NCBI GenBank assembly: GCA_002452335.1
Contig: DKFJ01000012.1
Location: forward strand, 264,553 to 328,552
Direction of reading: 5' to 3'
Source of the DNA: Deferribacteraceae bacterium UBA6799
GTDB lineage: Bacteria > Chrysiogenota > Deferribacteres > Deferribacterales > Geovibrionaceae
Length of the DNA: 64,000 bases
The position numbers and the translations under genes were made by a program. Within the stretch, counting starts at the first letter, position 1; every line of letters starts with the position of its first letter. Shown here piece after piece: positions 9,497-16,121 of the stretch. Under the pieces are notes generated by a model, which searched no databases, was not told the DNA's origin, and saw only the letters and a program-made list of their open reading frames with translations.

Positions 9497-10011
9497 AAAA
9501 GATACTGACAAGCTTCAGGCTTTCTGTGGTATTCGCTCTGCTGATATTCTCTCTGGGAGTGCTGAACATCTTTCTGAGCAGCATCGCCTCTCAGATAGAG
9601 CAGACCTCTCTGGACATCATGAGACAAGCGTCCGGATACAAAACGTCCGATATCACAACCGGAGAGGCAAAACTGGAAAACCTGATGAACACGGTCAGCC
9701 CGCCCTATATGCAGAAGAACGAAGCGAAAAGATTTCTGGCGGAAACGGCAGAACATATAAAAGACCTGTACGGAGGCAAATACTCCGACAGTATAAAAGA
9801 CGAGAACAGCAGACTGTCTATAGATATGGAATTCACGGTGTCGCCCACATCTCCCGGCAAAATATCCGCCATTACGGATTATTTCTCCGCCAGCACGGCG
9901 CCTGTGTACAACATACGCTCTGTCTCTTTCATCAGCGGAAACAAAGGAAAATCCGTTACTTTTAAAATAACGCTCACCCAGCCGTATGTGGGGGACAACT
10001 ATGTCTTTTGA
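9493..10011 (+). CDS. PilO/GspM/MshJ-like alignment-complex protein
   Basis: 172 aa. One N-terminal TM helix (about 10-30) is followed by a short coiled region and a periplasmic alpha/beta domain, the layout of PilO, GspM and MshJ, which bridge inner-membrane ATPase partners to the secretin. Identification is by position between the GspL-like and PilP-like genes and by topology, with no diagnostic motif. The start ATGA overlaps the upstream stop by 4 bases and the stop overlaps the downstream ORF by 11. Confidence 0.6.
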   Translation: MKKILTSFRLSVVFALLIFSLGVLNIFLSSIASQIEQTSLDIMRQASGYKTSDITTGEAKLENLMNTVSPPYMQKNEAKRFLAETAEHIKDLYGGKYSDSIKDENSRLSIDMEFTVSPTSPGKISAITDYFSASTAPVYNIRSVSFISGNKGKSVTFKITLTQPYVGDNYVF

Positions 10012-10525
10012 AAGATTCAGGCTGCTCACACTCACAGACTGCCTTAAGGTTTCACTGCCGGCGGCGGCGCTTTTGTGTGTTTTTTTCATGAAACCTGTGC
10101 TAGAATCCTATCTGGAGAGCGCATACAGAGAAAAACTGTCTGCCGTATCATCCTCACTGCATCCGGATAATGATAAGAACGACGCGGACTTTATCCGGGC
10201 GCTGACAGACAGCAGAAACAACTATGAGCTTCATCCTTTTCATCTGTCTTATTTCGACGGAGAGAGGTTTCTGAAGCACATGTTCAACCCGGAAAAAACA
10301 GAAGATATCCAACAGACAGAGGCTCAGGATCAGGCTTTAACTGTTCCTCAGTATATCCCGGTATCCGTTTTCAACGGCAGGGTAAAAAAATATGCCGTGC
10401 TGGGCGGCGTGATGGTCAGACCCGGGGATACTCTTTCTAACGGCGACAAGGTCACCGCCATAGGCGACGGCTGTGTTTTAATTGAAGGAAAATGGGGTAA
10501 GCAATGGTTTTACGTTCAATACTAG
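10001..10525 (+). CDS. PilP/GspC/MshK-like periplasmic link protein
   Basis: 174 aa. The N-terminal TM helix (about 18-33) is followed by a linker and a small C-terminal beta domain (about 118-174) containing VFNGRVKKYAVLGGVMVRPG and GKWGKQWFYVQY. The latter resembles GspC/PilP homology regions that contact secretin N-domains. The start at 10001 is preferred over 9986 because GGGGG lies 6-7 bases upstream. Overlaps both neighbours. Assignment rests on order and topology. Confidence 0.6.
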   Translation: MSFERFRLLTLTDCLKVSLPAAALLCVFFMKPVLESYLESAYREKLSAVSSSLHPDNDKNDADFIRALTDSRNNYELHPFHLSYFDGERFLKHMFNPEKTEDIQQTEAQDQALTVPQYIPVSVFNGRVKKYAVLGGVMVRPGDTLSNGDKVTAIGDGCVLIEGKWGKQWFYVQY

Positions 10526-12168
10526 CGGTAATTCTGACATTATCTGTCATTTCATGCGCATCAGTGGAAAAGATGAAAACAACCGTTCTGCCGGCGGCAG
10601 AGAAAAAACCGGTGGAGACTCCGGCTGCCAGACCCGCGGCGATGCTGCCTCCTCCCCCTGTGGTGAAAGAAACGGTCATCACCGCCGATCCTCTGGAAAA
10701 CGTATATGTATCGATCGATTCAGTGAACCAGACACTCTCCAGCATACTATACATGATAGCGGCAGAGGCAGGGCTCAACCTGATAATCAGTCCGGATGTG
10801 AACGTGTCCAAACCTTTCACCCTCACTGTGAAGCGCATGCCCGCCAGAGACGCCCTGAAAGCAATAACAGAGAACGCCGGAGTCTATTATCAGATAGACG
10901 GCAACTCACTGAAAATAAAATCCGTAATAACAAAAATGTTTAAGATGCCGTATGTAAGAACCACTCCTTCCCAGTCGTCTCTGATAGGCGGAGATATCTT
11001 CGGAGCGAGCGGTGACGAAAACACTTTCATACACGGCGACTATACACTGGAATATAAAAGCGATAAAAACAGAGGAGACATACAGGATCAGATAATCGGT
11101 CATGTGCGGTCCATCATGTTCCCAGATTCTGCGGACGAGCCGGCTCCCGCTGTAACGGCTGCCCAGCCCGGTCAGCCCGGAGCACAGGAGACCCTACAGT
11201 CCGCTCTGAGCCAGATACCCGCTTTGCAGTCCTCCTCCGCCTCCAAAAAGTCTCCGGCGGCACAGCAGACCGGAGCGACCTCTTCCTCCGCATCCGGCGG
11301 AAGCTATTTCAAAGGAACTCAGGGATACAACTATAACATTTTCACCGGAATACTCAGGGTTACCACCACTCCGGACAAGATGAAAGAGATAGAGGAATTT
11401 CTCGCCGAAATTTTGAAAGAGCTCAACAAACAGGTTCTGATAGAGGCCCGGCTGGTGGAGGTTGTTCTGAACGACTCCAGCGCATACGGCATCAACTGGA
11501 CAGGCGATCTCTTCCAGAGCGATTATTCCGGCACATTCAACCTCGGCTATGCCAACAACGCACTTCTGGGAGGTCTCTCGCCCATAGGCACCATCACAGG
11601 CGGCAATGTGAGCAAGTTTCTCACGTTCATGGCGTCTCAGGGCAGGGTGGAATCAGTAGGCAACCCCAGACTGAGGGTAATGAACGGTCAGAGCGCCATG
11701 ATATCATCCGGTCAGCTCCTGCCCTACTGGGAGATCACCAAAGATGATGAGACATCAGACGGAGTCACCACCACCACATATACCTATGACAGGGTGATGG
11801 TGCTGGACGGACTGATTCTGGGTGTCACCCCCCACATAAAAGATGACGGAACCGTCACACTGAATATTGTCCCCATCTTCTCCGATGTGGAGGATGAAAA
11901 GACCATTATCAACGCAGACGGAGAGACAGTGGCGAGCTATCCGATAGTGAATATGAAAGAGGCGGGAACAGTGCTGAACATGAAGAGCGGCAGCACCGTG
12001 GTTATGGGCGGGCTGATCAGCAACGTTCAGACCACGCTGGAAGAGAAGATACCTTTTCTCGGCGATATACCTGTTCTGGGCAACCTCTTTAAAGGAAAAG
12101 CGAAAAAAACAGAAAAACGTGAGCTGGTGATATTCCTCACCACCACTATAATAGACGGATCATTATGA
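10504..12168 (+). CDS. mshL: Secretin lipoprotein, MshL/PilQ/GspD family
   Basis: 554 aa. A lipoprotein signal with lipobox VISC^A (Cys near 17) suggests outer-membrane lipidation that could replace a pilotin. An STN/N0-type domain (about 85-145, FTLTVKRMPARDALKAI) is followed by a Ser/Gln/Ala-rich linker (about 215-270), an N1-like domain, and the secretin C-domain (about 320-550) with VGNPRLRVMNGQSA and the terminal signature PFLGDIPVLGNLF. It forms the multimeric outer-membrane pore through which the pilus exits. Overlaps the PilP-like gene by 22 bases and the TPR gene by 4 bases. Confidence 0.95.
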   Translation: MVLRSILAVILTLSVISCASVEKMKTTVLPAAEKKPVETPAARPAAMLPPPPVVKETVITADPLENVYVSIDSVNQTLSSILYMIAAEAGLNLIISPDVNVSKPFTLTVKRMPARDALKAITENAGVYYQIDGNSLKIKSVITKMFKMPYVRTTPSQSSLIGGDIFGASGDENTFIHGDYTLEYKSDKNRGDIQDQIIGHVRSIMFPDSADEPAPAVTAAQPGQPGAQETLQSALSQIPALQSSSASKKSPAAQQTGATSSSASGGSYFKGTQGYNYNIFTGILRVTTTPDKMKEIEEFLAEILKELNKQVLIEARLVEVVLNDSSAYGINWTGDLFQSDYSGTFNLGYANNALLGGLSPIGTITGGNVSKFLTFMASQGRVESVGNPRLRVMNGQSAMISSGQLLPYWEITKDDETSDGVTTTTYTYDRVMVLDGLILGVTPHIKDDGTVTLNIVPIFSDVEDEKTIINADGETVASYPIVNMKEAGTVLNMKSGSTVVMGGLISNVQTTLEEKIPFLGDIPVLGNLFKGKAKKTEKRELVIFLTTTIIDGSL

Positions 12169-13343
12169 GCCTGATACTGGACAGCCTGAAAAAAATCACA
12201 AAACCCGCCGTTTCCAGATCTTCGGTACCGCCGAGTCTGCTGAATCTGTCCCCTTCATCTCACTCCAGACCGAACAAGGTGCTGTTGGGACTGCTGGTGT
12301 TCTCTGTGCTTGCTTTCGCGGCTACTTTCTTTCTGCCGGACGGCAGTTCGGATTATCAGGTGAGACCAGCGCCGGAAAAACCGCAGAGCGTTCCTGTTCC
12401 GGATCAGCCCGCACAGACAGTGAAAACGGAGACCTCGCCTGTCCAGCAGTATGACCCCACAGCGGCAAACCGCCAGAGACTGCTGACCATGCAGGGACTG
12501 CCGGAAATGAATACGCCAGGCGGTTCTGCGCAGCCTGATTCCGCTCAGAAAGCCGACCCGGCCGGAAACCACAAGCTGACATCCATGATGCCTCCACAGC
12601 ATCAGCCTCAGGACCCTGCTCTGCCCCAGACAGCGCAGCCACAGCAGATACCGGTAACGCAGTCTCAGACAGCTGCCTATGAACCTCAGCAGGCGCCCGT
12701 ATACCACAGCAACCCTTCAAACGTGCTGACAGGAAAAGCGAAACAGGAATATGACGATAAAATAGACTACAACACCAGACTGTCTCAGGCTTCTGAGGCT
12801 CTGGACGCCGGAAACTACAGAAAAGCGGAAAACCTTTTTTCCGGTCTGCTCAGCGAAAAGCAATCAAAATACACACTGTCCGGTCTGCTCTCCGCCAGAA
12901 TAAGAGCGGGGATGACAGAGGAAGTGATACCGACCATAGAAAAATATAAGAAAAGCGCTGACGCTTCCGTGATATGCGCCGCCGCAAACGAGCTGAGCAA
13001 GCTGGGACAGAGTTCATACGCTCTGGATCTGCTCTCCAGATATAAAGAACTGCCGAACAACGGACAGATTTTCTACACAGCGGGACTGATAAAAGAATCC
13101 ACAGGAAACAACGCCGGAGCCGAATCATCCTACGCGAAAGCGACAGCCGCGTCGCCCGCCGATCCTTACTATATGTACGCTATGGCAAGGAATAAGGACG
13201 TGCTCGGAAAATATAAGGAATCGATCGAGTTATACAAAAACGTGATAAAACTGGGCGGAACAGATTCGATACGGAAGCTGTCAGCGGAAAGGATACAGCA
13301 GCTCACTGACTATATCCGGGCAACAGAATCCGCGGCGAAATAA
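12165..13343 (+). CDS. MshN-like TPR protein
   Basis: 392 aa. A short cytoplasmic N-terminus, one TM helix (about 44-63), a Pro/Gln-rich periplasmic linker (about 65-185) and TPR repeats (about 195-390, for example ALDAGNYRKAENLFSGLL and GKYKESIELYKNVIKLGG). This arrangement after a secretin matches MshN of MSHA pilus loci. Probable scaffold in the periplasm. The ATGA start overlaps the secretin stop. It is the last gene of the forward pilus operon and converges with the haemerythrin gene 10 bases away. Confidence 0.8.
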   Translation: MSLILDSLKKITKPAVSRSSVPPSLLNLSPSSHSRPNKVLLGLLVFSVLAFAATFFLPDGSSDYQVRPAPEKPQSVPVPDQPAQTVKTETSPVQQYDPTAANRQRLLTMQGLPEMNTPGGSAQPDSAQKADPAGNHKLTSMMPPQHQPQDPALPQTAQPQQIPVTQSQTAAYEPQQAPVYHSNPSNVLTGKAKQEYDDKIDYNTRLSQASEALDAGNYRKAENLFSGLLSEKQSKYTLSGLLSARIRAGMTEEVIPTIEKYKKSADASVICAAANELSKLGQSSYALDLLSRYKELPNNGQIFYTAGLIKESTGNNAGAESSYAKATAASPADPYYMYAMARNKDVLGKYKESIELYKNVIKLGGTDSIRKLSAERIQQLTDYIRATESAAK

Positions 13344-13353
13344 ATAGCCGTAT

Positions 13354-13758
13354 CTAGCCGCAGTCTTTCAGGAATTTTGCCAGTTTCAGATCATTGACCA
13401 TGATATGATCCACGAACCACTCCTGAAGCAGAACCCTGAGCCTCTCCACTATCTCTTCGCTGTAGCCGTCGGATATCAGCTTTTTGTAGCATGACATCAG
13501 CTCGTCCACCAGCTTTCTGTGGGCTTCCAGATGCTGTCTGAATTCCGGATAAACATGCTTTTTCATCAGCTCTTCTTCTGTGCCGAAATGAAATCTGACG
13601 TATTTTACCAGAAAATTGAGGGTTTTAACGATCACTTCGTGTTCATAGACTCTGTCGAGGCTATCAAAATATGAATTTATATGATCTAACAGCTCCATGT
13701 GCTGTTTATCTATCACTGCGTGTCCGCTCGCCAGACTGTCGGTCCAGGATACTCTCAT
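13354..13758 (-). CDS. Bacteriohaemerythrin
   Basis: 134 aa, single domain. The di-iron ligands are all present: H20, H57, E61, H76, H80, H118 and D123, in the H...HxxxE...HxxxH...HxxxxD pattern. Binds O2 reversibly; in anaerobes it usually serves oxygen scavenging, sensing or delivery. Stand-alone, with an AAGGGG ribosome site. A perfect 14-bp palindrome (13781-13794) lies just downstream of a likely -10, so it may be repressor-controlled. Confidence 0.96.
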   Translation of the reverse strand: MRVSWTDSLASGHAVIDKQHMELLDHINSYFDSLDRVYEHEVIVKTLNFLVKYVRFHFGTEEELMKKHVYPEFRQHLEAHRKLVDELMSCYKKLISDGYSEEIVERLRVLLQEWFVDHIMVNDLKLAKFLKDCG

Positions 13759-13780
13759 CTAACACCCCTTAGATTCGAAA

Positions 13781-13794
13781 ATCAATATATTGAT
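13781..13794 (-). promoter_or_regulatory. Palindrome ATCAATATATTGAT upstream of bacteriohaemerythrin
   Basis: Perfect 14-bp inverted repeat 23 bases before the start codon. A TTTCAC / TATATA promoter pair with 18-base spacing lies immediately upstream. The arms are everted relative to an FNR site (TTGAT-N4-ATCAA), so it is listed as an unassigned operator candidate. Confidence 0.35.
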
Positions 13795-13823
13795 ATATAA
13801 CACAAACTAGTTTTATTGTGAAA

Positions 13824-14159
13824 TCATTTTTCAAATTTCTTGTGACAATCTTTACAATATAGCATTGGCGCGTGGTTGCCGTCTTTCGGCCATTCTTTGT
13901 GGCACTCGAAACAGTTGTCTCCGCACCCTTCTGCCTTTGAGCCGAATGTCAGTATCTTCTGTGTGGACGGATTATGGCACTGCACACAGGTGCCCAGCAC
14001 CAGATGGTCTTTGTTTCCCTTCAGCTTAGGATGGCAGGTGTAGCAGTCTCCGGCGCATCCGGCATAAACAGTCAGGGCAAAAAGCCCCACAAATACTCCT
14101 GCACAGAATCCAGTAAAAGCTCGCCTTTTTCTGTCAGACAAAGTTTTTCCCCATTCCAT
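13824..14159 (-). CDS. Small periplasmic tetrahaem cytochrome c
   Basis: 111 aa with a Sec signal peptide and four CxxCH haem motifs (CYTCH, CVQCH, CFECH, CKDCH). Probable soluble periplasmic electron carrier of the small multihaem type. The signal peptide is encoded inside the end of hemW: the ATG at 14159 gives an 88-base overlap. A TTG at 14141 (start MSDRKRRAF, GGGG upstream) is a possible alternative start giving a more typical n-region. Translation is probably coupled to hemW, which is itself a haem-related gene. Confidence 0.9.
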   Translation of the reverse strand: MEWGKTLSDRKRRAFTGFCAGVFVGLFALTVYAGCAGDCYTCHPKLKGNKDHLVLGTCVQCHNPSTQKILTFGSKAEGCGDNCFECHKEWPKDGNHAPMLYCKDCHKKFEK

Positions 14160-15157
14160 CGTGTCAGACCTTCTTTTTCCAGATGTTCCAGAGGTCCTTT
14201 CAGAACGTCTCTGATATTTTCACCGTACTTATTATTTAAACCCGAAATATCAACACCGTCAAGCATCCTTAGTCCGAAAACAACATCTTCGCAGATCCGC
14301 TGTATTCCCTCTGTAACCTCTTCAGAAACAAAGCTCTCCGGATCGTCCATATACCCGCTGATATCAGACGCTTTACCACGCAAAATTCTTTTGCCGTCAC
14401 AGTTTGCCATAGACCAGGCGGAAGCGCCTATTCCGTCATAATCGCCCATCATCCAGTAATTGATATTGTGCAGGCTTTCGTGTCCCCTGACGGCGAAGTT
14501 GGATATCTCGTATTTATGATATCCGGCGTTCTGAAGGCTGTGCTTAACAGTTAGATAGAGCGAATCTTCGTGCGGTTCCCTGTCCGCCAGATATCCCGTA
14601 TCGAAACTGTAGCTGTATGCGGAAACATGCTCAGGAGCCAGAGATATTATATCGCTGAGCGTCTTCTTTGCCCTGGCGTTATCAGCGGAGGGGATATCGT
14701 ATATCATATCCAGATTAATATCCGCATCAGCGCATTTTTTTCTCGCCATGTCATAGGCTCTGAAAACATCGGCACAGCTGTGCGCCCTGCCCAAAAGCCT
14801 CAGCACACCATCGTCTGTGCTCTGACAGCCCATGCTCAGGCGGGTAAAGCCAAAGTCTTTTACCACGCTCAGAAACTCATCAGACAGGCTCTCAGGGTTC
14901 GCCTCGATGGTGGATTCTTTGAAGTGAATATCACTGATCTTATCCAGAAATTTTGCCAGCAAAAAAGGCGGAACATGTGATGGTGTCCCGCCGCCTATGT
15001 ATAATGTGTCGTATTTTTTTTCGTTTAAAGACAGGAGGTCTCTGATAAGACAGTCGAAATATCTCTCAGTCAGCTCAGCCTGACCTGCCTCGGAATAGAA
15101 CCCGCAGTAGCCGCACCTGTTCACGCAGAAGGGTATGTGAACGTATAGCCCTTTCAC
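14072..15157 (-). CDS. hemW: HemW-type radical SAM haem chaperone
   Basis: 361 aa. The N-terminal radical SAM motif HIPFCVNRCGYCGF has the CxxxCxxC [4Fe-4S] ligands, with a GGGTPS motif near residue 56 and a C-terminal HemW domain. The family was formerly annotated as oxygen-independent coproporphyrinogen oxidase; HemW proteins bind haem and are thought to insert it into target enzymes. HemN proper is longer, so HemW is favoured. Its start overlaps the kdsA stop by 4 bases and its 3' end contains the start of the tetrahaem cytochrome gene. Confidence 0.9.
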   Translation of the reverse strand: MKGLYVHIPFCVNRCGYCGFYSEAGQAELTERYFDCLIRDLLSLNEKKYDTLYIGGGTPSHVPPFLLAKFLDKISDIHFKESTIEANPESLSDEFLSVVKDFGFTRLSMGCQSTDDGVLRLLGRAHSCADVFRAYDMARKKCADADINLDMIYDIPSADNARAKKTLSDIISLAPEHVSAYSYSFDTGYLADREPHEDSLYLTVKHSLQNAGYHKYEISNFAVRGHESLHNINYWMMGDYDGIGASAWSMANCDGKRILRGKASDISGYMDDPESFVSEEVTEGIQRICEDVVFGLRMLDGVDISGLNNKYGENIRDVLKGPLEHLEKEGLTRWNGEKLCLTEKGELLLDSVQEYLWGFLP

Positions 15158-15957
15158 TTGCCTATGGCCGCTCTGATGTCCAGCAGAGTTTTCAGCAGAT
15201 CGCCCAGCGCTTCGGGTTTTATCATATTCGGTCCGTCAGACAGAGCGTTGTCAGGGTCTTCGTGCGTCTCAAAAAAGAAACCGTCCACGCCCGCCGCCGC
15301 CGCCGCCTTAGCCAGCAGAGGCACATATTTTCTGTCTCCGCCGCTCTTGCCGCCCAGACCTCCGGGTTTCTGCACAGAGTGGGTGACGTCCATCACCACA
15401 GGACAGCCTATCTCAGCCATATCAGCCAGATTGCGGTAGTCCACCACCAGATTTCCATATCCCATCATACTGCCGCGCTCGGTCAGCATCACCTTTGTGT
15501 TGCCGCTGTCGGTCACCTTCTTTACAGGGTGCGCCATGTCGTGTCCCGCCAGAAACTGCGCTTTTTTTATGTTTACTATCCTGCCTGTCTCCGCCGCAGC
15601 CGTCAGCAGATCGGTCTGTCTGCACAGAAAAGCGGGAATCTGGAGGATATCAGCCACTTCAGCGACCAGAGCCGCCTGATAGGACTCGTGAATATCTGTG
15701 ACGATGGGAAGCCCTGTCTCGGTCTTCACCTTCATCAGCATCTTCAGCCCCTCTTCCATGCCCACGCCTCTGTAGCTGGAAACAGACGTTCTGTTCGCCT
15801 TGTCGAAGGAAGCCTTGAATACATATGTGATGCCCAGTTCGTCTGTGATCTTCTGAACCTTGTCGGCTATCCTCAGGATCATGTCCTGATTCTCTATCAC
15901 GCAGGGTCCTGCCAGCAGAAAGAAGCTGTTTTTTATCTTGCTATAAAGATCTGTCAT
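15154..15957 (-). CDS. kdsA: 3-deoxy-D-manno-octulosonate 8-phosphate synthase
   Basis: 267 aa. Condenses arabinose 5-phosphate and phosphoenolpyruvate to Kdo-8-P for lipopolysaccharide inner core. Family signatures: LLAGPCVIENQD at the N-terminus, VFKASFDKANRTS, TDIHESYQAA, IPAFLCRQTDL, and GGDRKYVPLLAKAA near the end. Cytoplasmic. Its ATG overlaps the TGA of the upstream small selenoprotein-candidate frame (ATGA), and its stop overlaps the hemW ATG in the same way, so the three are translationally coupled. Confidence 0.97.
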   Translation of the reverse strand: MTDLYSKIKNSFFLLAGPCVIENQDMILRIADKVQKITDELGITYVFKASFDKANRTSVSSYRGVGMEEGLKMLMKVKTETGLPIVTDIHESYQAALVAEVADILQIPAFLCRQTDLLTAAAETGRIVNIKKAQFLAGHDMAHPVKKVTDSGNTKVMLTERGSMMGYGNLVVDYRNLADMAEIGCPVVMDVTHSVQKPGGLGGKSGGDRKYVPLLAKAAAAAGVDGFFFETHEDPDNALSDGPNMIKPEALGDLLKTLLDIRAAIGK

Positions 15958-16112
15958 TTTTGCTCTTCTTCTTTTTTATCTTTTTTTTGTTTTTTGTATC
16001 GATCCTCGATACTACAGCTGTCGCCCATGGCGCCTCAGCCCGCCCCCGGCTTAAGTCTGCTGATGAGTATCACAAAAACAATGAATACTATCAGCCCGAT
16101 GTATTCTTCCAT
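15954..16112 (-). CDS. Candidate 52-residue membrane selenoprotein (in-frame UGA)
   Basis: Starts at ATG 16112 with AGGAGA five bases upstream. The first 25 codons encode a single TM helix (MEEYIGLIVFIVFVILIS) and a basic/Gly stretch RLKPGAG. Codon 26 is TGA (16037-16035). The frame then continues for 26 codons (GAMGDSCSIEDRY, then a Lys/Glu-rich tail KKQKKDKKEEEQK) to a TGA that overlaps the kdsA ATG as ATGA. A 7-bp hairpin with loop GGA begins 22 bases after the internal UGA. Reading: TM protein with Sec at 26 and Cys at 33, in topology like eukaryotic SelK/SelS or Cys-rich FeoB-associated peptides. Alternative: a 25-aa membrane peptide ending at UGA. I do not recognise the family. Confidence 0.6.
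15996..16012 (-). promoter_or_regulatory. SECIS-like hairpin downstream of in-frame UGA
   Basis: On the reverse strand GTATCGA, loop GGA, TCGATAC: a perfect 7-bp stem. The loop starts 30 bases from the UGA and opens with G, which fits the general bacterial SECIS layout (a coding-region hairpin a few tens of bases after UGA with a G at the start of the apical loop). Not proof of SelB binding. Confidence 0.5.
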
Positions 16113-16121
16113 AGATCTCTC

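Noticed and set aside
9175..10089. Reverse 304-codon open frame
   Set aside because: Opposite two overlapping pilus genes with good start sites; low-complexity and no domain.
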